From an uncultured Alphaproteobacteria bacterium (GTDB taxonomy: Bacteria; Pseudomonadota; Alphaproteobacteria; Micropepsales; Micropepsaceae), in contig CAIXUE010000303.1 of NCBI GenBank assembly GCA_903922545.1, forward strand, positions 1-5,167: a stretch of DNA of 5,167 nucleotides, in the 5' to 3' direction. Shown here piece by piece: positions 1-5,167 of the stretch. Within the stretch, counting starts at the first letter, position 1, and each line of letters begins with the position of its first letter. The notes under the pieces were generated by a model. It searched no databases and was not told where the DNA came from. It worked only from the letters and a program-made list of their open reading frames with translations. Both the position numbers and the translations under genes were made by a program.

Positions 1-258
1 CAGGGTGGGGTCGTCCGGCCCGCGGTTCAGGTCGATCAAATGCCGCGACCAGGCCCCCAAAAGCGCCGGCCCACCGAACGAAGCCGCCAGCGCCCGCGTC
101 ACCTCGGCCGCCCCTATGTCATAGGCGATATGGGTGGAAAAAGCCTTGGGATCCAGCCCCAGCGCGCCATAGGCCGGCGGCAGGTGCGGCGCGGCATGGT
201 CGCAAAGAAACAGCAGGGGCTTTTGCCCCGCAATTGCTTCAAATGCCGCCCCGTTCAT
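1..258 (-). CDS. N-formylglutamate amidohydrolase family protein, N-terminal part (cut by window edge)
   Basis: Reading the minus strand from the ATG at 258-256 gives 86 codons with no stop up to the window edge, so only the N-terminal third or so is present. The protein contains LLFLCDHAAPHLPP (about residues 15-28), then HIAYDIGAAEV (residues 46-56) and SRHLIDLNRGPDDPTL at the truncated end. This C-D-H, H-I-A-x-D-I-G and S-R-x-x-x-D-x-N-R order is what I recognise as the N-formylglutamate amidohydrolase family (zinc hydrolases that deformylate N-formyl-L-glutamate). No histidine-utilisation gene is visible nearby, so a role in histidine breakdown (hutG) is not supported, and the true substrate is open. 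A GTG at 279-277, preceded by AGGA four bases upstream, is an alternative start that adds seven residues. The gene is divergent from the DUF1036-pyruvate kinase unit. Family assignment is fairly sure; start and substrate are not. Confidence 0.85.
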   Translation of the reverse strand, partial: MNGAAFEAIAGQKPLLFLCDHAAPHLPPAYGALGLDPKAFSTHIAYDIGAAEVTRALAASFGGPALLGAWSRHLIDLNRGPDDPTL

Positions 259-298
259 GAACCCGTCATAAGGGGCCACCGCATCCTGGGGCAAGCCG

Positions 299-304
299 TT
301 GACA
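299..304 (+). promoter_or_regulatory. Candidate -35 element (TTGACA) for the DUF1036-pyk unit
   Basis: A perfect TTGACA lies in the 78-base gap between two divergent genes and points toward the DUF1036 gene. No good -10 hexamer follows at 16-18 bases: the region at 322-328 is A-rich (GAAACA) but matches TATAAT poorly, and CAAAAT at 326-331 is too far away at 21 bases. Alphaproteobacterial promoters often have a strong -35 and a weak -10, so this is plausible but unproven. If used, transcription would start around 333-336, next to the ATG at 337. Confidence 0.4.
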
Positions 305-336
305 CCAGCCCGCGCCTGCGCGAAACAAAATGGCTT

Positions 337-753
337 ATGCGTCCCGCCCTGGCCCTTGCGATTCGCTGCCTTCCGCTTCTTGCGGGCGTGATGGGTTTTG
401 CCGCCCCGGCCCATGCCAGCTTTAATGTCTGCAACAAGGCCAACCTGAAAACCCGGGTGGCGATCGCCCATTTCGACGGCACCAATTGGACCAGCCTGGG
501 CTGGTGGACCGTGGCGCCCAAACAATGCACCGACCTGATCACCGCCCCTCTGGACGCGCGCTATTATTATCTTTACGCCACCGACGGTGCGGCGGGCACC
601 TGGGAAGGCGGCACACATTTTTGCGTCGCGCCCTCGGCCAAATTCACCATTCCCGGACGGGCCGATTGCGACAAGCGCGGCTTTGACCGGCGCGGATTTT
701 TTGAAGTTGATACCGGCGGATCCCCCGACTGGACTCAAACACTTTCCAACTGA
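337..753 (+). CDS. Secreted DUF1036 family protein with four cysteines
   Basis: This encodes 138 residues. The N-terminus (MRPALALAIRCLPLLAGVMG, then FAAPAHA) is a typical Sec signal peptide with a probable cut after A27 (AHA/S), giving a mature periplasmic or exported protein of about 111 residues. The mature part holds LGWWTVAP (54-61), ARYYYLYA (74-81), WEGG (89-92) and RGFFEVDTG (119-127), a pattern I recognise as DUF1036, a family with no established function. Four cysteines (C32, C64, C96, C111) could form two disulfides in the periplasm. I chose the ATG at 337 because it puts the signal peptide at the very N-terminus; the open frame extends back to position 40, but that part overlaps the divergent gene and does not look like protein. 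No Shine-Dalgarno sequence is visible before this ATG. The stop lies 15 bases before the pyruvate kinase start, so the two are very probably cotranscribed. Family call is firm; function is unknown. Confidence 0.9.
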   Translation: MRPALALAIRCLPLLAGVMGFAAPAHASFNVCNKANLKTRVAIAHFDGTNWTSLGWWTVAPKQCTDLITAPLDARYYYLYATDGAAGTWEGGTHFCVAPSAKFTIPGRADCDKRGFDRRGFFEVDTGGSPDWTQTLSN

Positions 754-755
754 AC

Positions 756-760
756 AAAGG
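756..760 (+). promoter_or_regulatory. Ribosome binding site of pyk
   Basis: AAAGG lies eight bases before the pyruvate kinase ATG, in the 15-base gap after the DUF1036 stop codon. It supports the start at 769 and independent re-initiation on a shared transcript. Confidence 0.6.
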
Positions 761-768
761 CTGGTGCC

Positions 769-2190
769 ATGCGGCGGTTACGCAAAACGAAGATTCTCGC
801 CACTTTGGGGCCGGCCTCCAACAAACCCGACAAGATGCGCGCTTTGTTCGAGGCGGGGGTGGACGTTTTCCGCATTAACATGAGCCACACCGATCACCCC
901 ATGCTGGAACGCATGGTCAAGGATCTGCGCGCCCTGTCCAAGACCGTGAACCGGCCCATCGGCATTCTGGCCGATCTTCAGGGCCCCAAAATTCGCCTTG
1001 GCACCATTCAGGGCGGCGCGCGCATGCTGCAGCTGGAAGAAAAAGTCCGGCTGGTGCTGGGCGAAAGCAGCGAGAATGCGGAAGACATTCCCATTCCCCA
1101 TCCCGAAATTTTCGAAGCCATCAAGCAGAAACACGCTCTGCTGATCGATGACGGCAAGGTGCGCCTGCGTCTTCTGAAGAAAGCCGACACTTACGCCGAA
1201 GCGATTGTCGAAGTTGCGGGCGAGATCAAGAACCGCAAGGGCGTCAACATGCCCGACACGCTGCTGCCCATCTCGGCCATGACGCCCAAAGACCGCAAGG
1301 ATCTGGACGCCGCGCTCGCCATCGGGGTGGACTGGATTGCGCTTTCTTTCGTGCAGCGGCCCGAAGACATGGCCGAGCTGAAAGAGATCGTCAAAGGCCG
1401 CGCCGGCTGCATGGCCAAGATCGAAAAACCCAAGGCGATTGAAAGCCTGGAAGGCATTCTGGAACTGTCTGATTCCGTGATGGTAGCGCGCGGCGATCTG
1501 GGCGTGGAAATGCCGCTGGAAGCGGTGCCGGGACTGCAGAAGCGCATCACCAAGGCCGCGCGCAAGGCGGGCAAGCCGGTGATTGTGGCCACCCAGATGC
1601 TGGAATCCATGATCCATGCGCCGGTGCCCACCCGCGCCGAAGTTTCCGACGTGGCCAACGCCATTTTCGACGGCGCCGATGCTGTGATGCTTTCGGCGGA
1701 ATCCGCTTCCGGCGATTTCCCGGAAGTCGCGGTACACACCATGGACCGCATTGCCCGCCAGGTGGAACAGGAATGGCATTACCAGGCCAATATCGAATCC
1801 TGGCGCCATGCCCCCGAAGCCACCACCGCTGACGCCATCATGGCGGCGGTGCATGAAGTGACCAATACGCTCAAGGCCCGCGCCATCATCTGCTGGACCA
1901 AGACCGGCTCGACCGCGCTTCGCGCCGCGCGCGAACGTTCGCCTGCGCCCATCATCGCGGTGACCCAGAATTGGGAAATTGCCTGCCGCCTGTCGCTGAT
2001 CTGGGGCCTGCATTGCCTGATTTCGGAAGATATTCACGATTTCGACGACATGGTCGATCGCGCGGTGTCCTTCGCCGAATCCGAAGGCTTTGCCAGCAAG
2101 GGCGATCATGTGGTGATCACCGGCGGCGTGCCGCTTGGCATCACCGGTTCCACCAACATGCTGCGCGTCGCGGTGGTCGGGAAGAAATAA
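769..2190 (+). CDS. pyk: Pyruvate kinase (potassium-independent type by signature)
   Basis: This 473-residue protein is full length for a bacterial pyruvate kinase, the cytosolic enzyme that converts phosphoenolpyruvate and ADP to pyruvate and ATP in the last step of glycolysis. Visible motifs in order are: KTKILATLGPAS (6-17); RINMSH (35-40), nucleotide and metal site; DLQGPKIRLG (69-78); KNRKGVNMP (154-162); MAKIEKPKAI (215-224) with catalytic K217 and metal ligand E219; MVARGDLGVE (238-247) with metal ligand D243; ATQMLESM (274-281); and PTRAEVSDVANAIFDGADAV (287-306), followed by MLSAESA. The C-terminal domain ends in VVITGGVPLGITGSTN, the usual allosteric-domain strand and loop. In the DLQGPKIRL loop, L70, Q71, K74 and L77 match the residues known from potassium-independent pyruvate kinases, where K74 replaces the glutamate (E117 in rabbit muscle) of potassium-dependent forms. 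It sits 15 bases after the DUF1036 gene and converges with the GST gene 5 bases beyond its stop. Which allosteric effectors act cannot be read here. Confidence 0.98.
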   Translation: MRRLRKTKILATLGPASNKPDKMRALFEAGVDVFRINMSHTDHPMLERMVKDLRALSKTVNRPIGILADLQGPKIRLGTIQGGARMLQLEEKVRLVLGESSENAEDIPIPHPEIFEAIKQKHALLIDDGKVRLRLLKKADTYAEAIVEVAGEIKNRKGVNMPDTLLPISAMTPKDRKDLDAALAIGVDWIALSFVQRPEDMAELKEIVKGRAGCMAKIEKPKAIESLEGILELSDSVMVARGDLGVEMPLEAVPGLQKRITKAARKAGKPVIVATQMLESMIHAPVPTRAEVSDVANAIFDGADAVMLSAESASGDFPEVAVHTMDRIARQVEQEWHYQANIESWRHAPEATTADAIMAAVHEVTNTLKARAIICWTKTGSTALRAARERSPAPIIAVTQNWEIACRLSLIWGLHCLISEDIHDFDDMVDRAVSFAESEGFASKGDHVVITGGVPLGITGSTNMLRVAVVGKK

Positions 2191-2195
2191 CCCGC

Positions 2196-2807
2196 CTACA
2201 AGGCTACATGGCCCGGTTGTTCGCGCACCCGGGCCAGCCAGCTTTCCACTGCCGGATACGCCGATACATCAAAACCGCCTTCGGCGGCCGCGTGCGTATA
2301 GCCATAAAGCGCGATATCGGCGATGGAATAAGCACCGCCCGCGAACCAGTCATTCTGGCGCAAATGGCTTTCCATCACCCCCAGCGCGGCGTTGCCCTTG
2401 GCATGCCATTCGGGAACCAGATGGCGCTTTTTCTCCAGCGCATCCTTGGCCGCATAAGCCAGCCAATAGCGCGCCACCGCGATATAAGGCTCATGGCTAT
2501 ATTGCTCGAAAAACATCCATTGCAGCATCTGGGCGCGCGCCCAGGGCTCAATCGGCTGCAGCTTGGTGCCTTCGCTCAAATGAAAAAGAATGGCGCCCGA
2601 TTCCGAAAGCACGCGGCCATCGGGAAATTCCAGCATGGGCACCCGGCCATTGGGATTCTTGGCCAAAAATTGCGGCGTGCGTGTCTCGCCGCCATGCAGC
2701 GGATAATCCTTCAGCGTCAGCGCAATGCCCAATTGATGCGTTGCCAGGCGTATCTTGTAGCAATTGCCCGACATCTGCATCTGATGCAGCACAAGCCCGT
2801 TGGCCAT
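2196..2807 (-). CDS. Glutathione S-transferase family protein
   Basis: This 203-residue protein has the two-domain cytosolic GST layout. The N-terminal thioredoxin-like domain (about residues 4-80) has MSGNCYKIRLA (12-22) as the active-site loop and helix 1, NPNGRVPML (51-59) with the cis-proline P57 of the glutathione site, and ESGAIL (69-74) that binds the gamma-glutamyl part. The all-helical C-terminal domain (about 86-203) carries FAGGAYSIADIALYGY (155-170) with the N-capping box S161-x-x-D164. The S-x-N motif near residue 13 recalls Nu-class and related bacterial GSTs (YfcG/YghU type), where a Ser or Thr and an Asn replace the catalytic Tyr; this assignment is inference. GGGGA five bases upstream supports the ATG at 2807-2805. 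It lies 84 bases downstream of the small hypothetical gene on the same strand, so it may be the last gene of the glc unit or have its own promoter. The substrate is unknown. Confidence 0.93.
   Translation of the reverse strand: MANGLVLHQMQMSGNCYKIRLATHQLGIALTLKDYPLHGGETRTPQFLAKNPNGRVPMLEFPDGRVLSESGAILFHLSEGTKLQPIEPWARAQMLQWMFFEQYSHEPYIAVARYWLAYAAKDALEKKRHLVPEWHAKGNAALGVMESHLRQNDWFAGGAYSIADIALYGYTHAAAEGGFDVSAYPAVESWLARVREQPGHVAL
2202..2239. repeat. Inverted repeat at the pyk/GST convergent junction
   Basis: GGCCCGG (2210-2216) pairs perfectly with CCGGGCC (2229-2235) around a 12-base loop. GGCT (2202-2205) can also pair with AGCC (2236-2239) across a 4-base bulge. It starts 12 bases after the pyk stop and lies inside the last codons of the GST gene. 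No clean run of T follows on either strand, so it could slow or end transcription of pyk only in a factor-assisted way. It may simply reflect GC-rich coding sequence. Confidence 0.3.
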
Positions 2808-2860
2808 GATTTCCCCGCTTGTTTCGGCGCAGTTTAAACCAGGTTGCCCTGCAAGGCGGA

Positions 2861-2889
2861 CATACCCGTCAGACGAAGATGCCGGTATG
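2861..2889 (-). terminator. Weak candidate hairpin after the small hypothetical gene
   Basis: CATACC (2861-2866) and GGTATG (2884-2889) form a 6-base-pair stem with a 17-base loop, starting just after the stop codon of the upstream minus-strand gene. It lacks a T tract on the minus strand, so it is not a typical intrinsic terminator. It lies in the 84-base gap before the GST gene. An 8-base palindrome, GTTTAAAC (2832-2839), is the only AT-rich element in this gap and could be part of a GST promoter, but no paired -35 is convincing. Confidence 0.2.
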
Positions 2890-2891
2890 GG

Positions 2892-3263
2892 CTAGCTGAT
2901 GGTCTCGCAGCTCGGCATGGCGAAATCATCGTCCACCCGCTTGGAGGTATATACAAAGCCCGTGCCCTGAAAGCGGTACACCTGCTTTTTGGCGTCATGC
3001 GACAGGATTTTATAAACGTCATTTTGCGAAACCGGATGGCCATCGACATTGCGTATCTGCAAAGTCTCGGCATCGCCTTTCAGCAACCAGCGCCCGCTCT
3101 CAAATTCGTCAGACGATTTACCGCGATTGCAGGTGCGAAATTGCACCTGGAAATTGCCGTCCGCCGCCTGGTGAATCAGCCACATCGAGCCTTTGTCATC
3201 CGGCTGGCCGATCCCGAACCAGGATCCGACCAGAAAAGGCGCCGCGAGAAAGACCTGCCGCAA
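2892..3263 (-). CDS. Small uncharacterised protein, possibly lipocalin-like, TTG start
   Basis: This encodes 123 residues from a TTG codon at 3263-3261. The start is supported by AGGGA seven bases upstream and by its position two bases after the TAA of the preceding TPR gene; no ATG or GTG occurs in frame before M27. The N-terminus (VFLAAPFLVGSWFG, residues 4-17) is short and hydrophobic; it may be a brief signal or anchor segment, or the first strand of the fold. The G13-S-W15 motif, the alternating strand pattern (for example GRWLLKGDAETLQI, 57-70) and the length of about 120 residues suggest a small beta-barrel like lipocalin-type domains. This is inference from pattern only. C45 (in FRTCNRG) and C119 (in MPSCE) could form a disulfide if the protein is exported. 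I do not recognise a named family. Its tight position after glcE and the TPR gene points to cotranscription, not to a known shared function. Confidence 0.78.
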   Translation of the reverse strand: MRQVFLAAPFLVGSWFGIGQPDDKGSMWLIHQAADGNFQVQFRTCNRGKSSDEFESGRWLLKGDAETLQIRNVDGHPVSQNDVYKILSHDAKKQVYRFQGTGFVYTSKRVDDDFAMPSCETIS

Positions 3264-3265
3264 AC

Positions 3266-3820
3266 TTAAATCCCTTGGCCCTCTAGTTCTTTCGCCAGCG
3301 CCTTTTCGCGCCGTGATGCCGCCGCCAGTTGCGGATCAACCGTCAGCGCCTGGCGATACAGTTTCAGCGCACCCGGCTTGTCGCCATATTGCTCCAGCAT
3401 GTCGCCCAGATCGGCCAGGGCTTCGAACTGGCGCGGATTGAGGCTGACGGCTTTCTGCAACGACACCATCGCGCCCGCATCATCGCCCGAAGCTGCCTGA
3501 ATTTGCGCGCGGGCGCGCCAGCCTTCCGCGAAATTCGGCGCCACACGGGTCACCGCATCCAGCAATTTCTTGGCGGTGCCGCTGTCCGCGCTGCCCAGCG
3601 CCGCCTGGGCGCGGGTCATCAAAAGATCGACGCTGGGGCTGCCCGAAACCTTGAACAATCCGTCCAGCTTCTGCTCGATGGGATGGGCGGTTTCCGGTGA
3701 ATCCGCGTCATGCAGTTGCGCGAACAGCTTGTCTTCTTCGCTGGGCGCCGCCAGCGCCGCACCGGAAAAAAACAGAGACAGCGCAAACAAGGCCGGCAAA
3801 ATCCGCATAGCGCGGATCAT
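3266..3820 (-). CDS. Secreted TPR-repeat protein
   Basis: This 184-residue protein begins with a clear signal peptide (MIRAMRILPALFALSLFFSG, then AALA) with a probable cut after A24, so the mature protein is likely periplasmic. About three tetratricopeptide repeats follow: residues 63-95 (less regular), 97-130 (WRARAQIQAASGDDAGAMVS region, ending SLNP) and 131-164 (LADLGDMLEQYGDKPGALKL region, ending TVDP). The last two have the usual G/A/Y/A/P spacing. The final 20 residues are a charged helix (RREKALAKELEGQ). Such proteins act as protein-binding scaffolds; the partner is unknown. The start codon overlaps the glcE stop in an ATGA (3820-3817), which suggests translational coupling. M5 is a possible later start but has no better binding site. 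No catalytic domain is present. The fold call is firm and the role unknown. Confidence 0.88.
   Translation of the reverse strand: MIRAMRILPALFALSLFFSGAALAAPSEEDKLFAQLHDADSPETAHPIEQKLDGLFKVSGSPSVDLLMTRAQAALGSADSGTAKKLLDAVTRVAPNFAEGWRARAQIQAASGDDAGAMVSLQKAVSLNPRQFEALADLGDMLEQYGDKPGALKLYRQALTVDPQLAAASRREKALAKELEGQGI
3271..3275 (-). promoter_or_regulatory. Ribosome binding site that fixes the TTG start of the small protein
   Basis: On the minus strand AGGGA lies seven bases before the TTG at 3263. It sits within the last codons of the upstream TPR gene. Its strength and spacing are the main argument that the rare TTG codon is the true start. Confidence 0.55.
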
Positions 3821-4980
3821 AGCCTGCCGGGATTGAACAGGCCATTGGGATCAAACGCGGCCCGGACCGAACGGGTCAGTTCCGCCAGCGCCTTGGGCTG
3901 CGGCGGGAACACGCCCAGCGCGGCGCGGCGCGCGGCGGGAGCCCGCAGCAACATGGCATGGCCGCCAGCTTCCGCTGTGACGGCGCGGACGCGCTCGGCG
4001 TCTTCACCTTTGGCGCCAAGCCACAAAAGCCCGCCCGCCCAGTCGCCCAGCCAGAGCGGACTGGCGAGGGACGCCGCCACGCGCGCGGCTTCGGTGGGCG
4101 GCACGCTCAGCCGCCAAACATCGAGTTCCGAGGTGTTGAAGATGACCCCTTCGCCGATGGCGGCGAAGATCGCCTCGCCGGCTTCCAGTTCTTCCGCCGA
4201 ACCGACCAGCAATTTCGCAGCCGTGATTTTTTCATTCAGCGGCATCTGGGCCGCTTCAAAACGGACCAGGGCCGCACCCTCACCCACATCCTCCAGGCCC
4301 GGGAAGTTGGTATTGCCGGGAATATACGCCAAGCCGCTTGGCTCCAGCGCGCTTTTCCAGATGGCACGCAAGGCGGCAAAACCCTTCTGCGGATCAAGCC
4401 CCCGCACGATCAACGTCGCCCGCGCTGAAGGCCGGGGAAAGACCCGGAAGCTGACTTCGCTCAGCACCACCAGAGTGCCGAAGGCGCCGCACACCAGCTT
4501 GGGCAGATCAAAGCCGGTGACGTTCTTGACCACCTTGGCGCCGCCGCGAAAGGCTTCGCCCAAGCCGTTGACCGCGCGAAACGCAAGCAGGGAATCGCGC
4601 GCCGCGCCGTGCCGCAGACGCCCCGGCCCGCTGGCGTCGCACGACATCGCCCCACCGATGGTGGGATTGCCGCCACAGCCGAACAGGCTCCAATGCACCG
4701 GATCAAATCCCAGGCACTGATTTTTCTCCGCAAGCGCCGCTTTCAATTCCACCAGCGGCGTGCCGGGCCGCGCCGTGACGATCAATTCTTCCGGCTGGTA
4801 TTCGACAATGCCGGTGAGTTTGGAAACATCCAGAACAGGCAACGGTTTGCCGTCGGGATTGGCCATCGGCTTGCCCGCGCCGCGCCGTGTGCCGCCGGCC
4901 ACAATTTCAAACGGCTCGCGCTTTTCCCGCGCCGCCCGGACGAAATCCAGAATTTCCGCTTCGCTGGAGACCCGTGTCAT
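3817..4980 (-). CDS. glcE: Glycolate oxidase FAD-binding subunit GlcE
   Basis: This 387-residue protein has the PCMH-type FAD-binding layout of GlcE. EIVAGGTRRGAGKP (25-38) is the first FAD loop. LPVLDVSKLTGIVEYQPEEL (47-66), followed by TARPGTPL, is the conserved second stretch. GGNPTIGGAMSCDASGPGRL (103-122) is the pyrophosphate-binding segment, and KVVKNVTGFDLPKLVCGAFG (149-168), then TL, is the signature stretch. The C-terminus is AFDPNGLFNPGRL. In the known GlcDEF complex, GlcD and GlcE are the flavin subunits and GlcF the iron-sulfur subunit; together they oxidise glycolate to glyoxylate, passing electrons to the respiratory chain. The gene follows glcD after 9 bases and overlaps the TPR gene by ATGA, so it is mid-operon. 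Length is near normal (E. coli GlcE is about 350 residues). A GlcE-like subunit of another FAD-linked oxidase is possible but less likely given the adjacent GlcD tail. Confidence 0.95.
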   Translation of the reverse strand: MTRVSSEAEILDFVRAAREKREPFEIVAGGTRRGAGKPMANPDGKPLPVLDVSKLTGIVEYQPEELIVTARPGTPLVELKAALAEKNQCLGFDPVHWSLFGCGGNPTIGGAMSCDASGPGRLRHGAARDSLLAFRAVNGLGEAFRGGAKVVKNVTGFDLPKLVCGAFGTLVVLSEVSFRVFPRPSARATLIVRGLDPQKGFAALRAIWKSALEPSGLAYIPGNTNFPGLEDVGEGAALVRFEAAQMPLNEKITAAKLLVGSAEELEAGEAIFAAIGEGVIFNTSELDVWRLSVPPTEAARVAASLASPLWLGDWAGGLLWLGAKGEDAERVRAVTAEAGGHAMLLRAPAARRAALGVFPPQPKALAELTRSVRAAFDPNGLFNPGRL

Positions 4981-4986
4981 TGACAG

Positions 4987-4991
4987 TCCTC
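4987..4991 (-). promoter_or_regulatory. Ribosome binding site of glcE overlapping the glcD stop
   Basis: GAGGA on the minus strand shares its first two bases with the TGA stop of glcD and stands six bases before the glcE ATG. This supports the chosen start and suggests that ribosomes finishing glcD re-initiate on glcE. Confidence 0.65.
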
Positions 4992-5167
4992 AGAAGCGCG
5001 GCAGATTGGGATGCGGCAGCTTGGCGCCATGCACATGCATATGGCCCTGCTCGACACAGGCCGACAAAGTGGGAAACACCTTGCCGGGATTGAAAAGACC
5101 GTCGCGGTCAAAAGCGCATTTGATGCGGTGCTGCTGGTCCAGATCGGCGGTGGTGAACATTTCCGTC
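4990..5167 (-). CDS. glcD: Glycolate oxidase subunit GlcD, C-terminal end (cut by window edge)
   Basis: Only the last 58 residues are inside the window, ending in TGA at 4992-4990. They contain EMFTTADLDQQHRIKCAFD, then DGLFNPGKVFP, the C-terminal substrate-domain ending typical of GlcD-type FAD-linked oxidases, followed by a Cys- and His-bearing tail (ACVEQGHMHVH) and a final LPRF. The family binds FAD and oxidises 2-hydroxy acids such as glycolate or D-lactate. The neighbouring glcE, 9 bases downstream, favours the glycolate oxidase subunit over a lone D-lactate dehydrogenase. The FAD domain lies beyond the window, so it cannot be checked here. Confidence 0.88.
   Translation of the reverse strand, partial: TEMFTTADLDQQHRIKCAFDRDGLFNPGKVFPTLSACVEQGHMHVHGAKLPHPNLPRF

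Noticed and set aside
40..336. N-terminal extension of the DUF1036 frame back to an ATG at 40
   Set aside because: It overlaps the divergent N-formylglutamate amidohydrolase and would bury the signal peptide in the middle of the protein.
330..425. Short frame from ATG at 330 (31 codons) overlapping the DUF1036 start
   Set aside because: No ribosome binding site, out of frame with a strong gene, and Pro/Cys/Ser-rich translation without any recognisable character.
778..2109. A 443-codon open frame on the minus strand opposite pyruvate kinase
   Set aside because: It mirrors the codon positions of a certain pyk gene in GC-rich DNA. Its translation is rich in His, Gly, Arg and Phe with no recognisable domain, as expected for an antisense shadow.
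1971..2837. A 288-codon plus-strand frame spanning the end of pyk and the whole GST gene
   Set aside because: It overlaps pyk out of frame and runs antisense to GST, with low-complexity Arg/His-rich translation and no binding site.
2832..2839. GTTTAAAC palindrome as an operator or promoter
   Set aside because: A single 8-base palindrome without a paired -35 or a second copy in the window is too little to support a regulatory site.
2834..3073. A 79-codon minus-strand frame overlapping the small hypothetical gene
   Set aside because: It overlaps the better supported frame, which has a good binding site and is positioned right after the TPR gene; the translation is Arg/Ser-rich shadow type.
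3710..4720. A 336-codon open frame on the plus strand opposite glcE and the TPR gene
   Set aside because: It crosses two well-supported genes on the other strand, and its Ser/Ala/Pro/Arg-rich translation has no domain. It is a GC-driven shadow.

Overview
The window is GC-rich and densely coding on both strands, and it looks like an ordinary chromosomal stretch of an alphaproteobacterium. The main reason is the linkage of an N-formylglutamate amidohydrolase, a DUF1036 protein and pyruvate kinase, an arrangement I recall as common in that class. Genus and order cannot be settled from the sequence. There is no sign of mobile elements, CRISPR arrays, rRNA, tRNA or phage genes, and no gene-free stretch longer than about 300 bases.

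Left part (1-2190): an N-formylglutamate amidohydrolase runs leftward off the window edge. It is divergent from a two-gene rightward unit: a small secreted four-cysteine DUF1036 protein, then pyruvate kinase 15 bases later. Pyruvate kinase is complete, with all catalytic motifs. It carries the Leu/Gln/Lys/Leu set in its substrate loop that marks potassium-independent enzymes of this family. A perfect TTGACA hexamer sits in the short divergent gap. If it is the -35 element of the rightward promoter, the transcript would begin almost at the DUF1036 start codon, which has no visible Shine-Dalgarno sequence.

Right part (2196-5167): everything is on the minus strand, converging on pyruvate kinase with only 5 bases between stop codons. 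Read in the direction of transcription, the order is: the C-terminus of glcD (FAD-binding glycolate oxidase subunit, cut by the window edge), glcE, a secreted protein with TPR repeats, a small uncharacterised protein with a lipocalin-like look and a TTG start, and a glutathione S-transferase family protein. The first four are packed as one operon: a 9-base gap, then an ATGA overlap, then a 2-base gap. The GST follows after an 84-base gap and may be separately expressed.

The most notable points are the absence of glcF (iron-sulfur subunit) from its usual place after glcE, its replacement by two envelope-type proteins that appear translationally coupled to glcE, and the DUF1036-pyruvate kinase pairing. 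I found nothing that amounts to a clearly new biological system.
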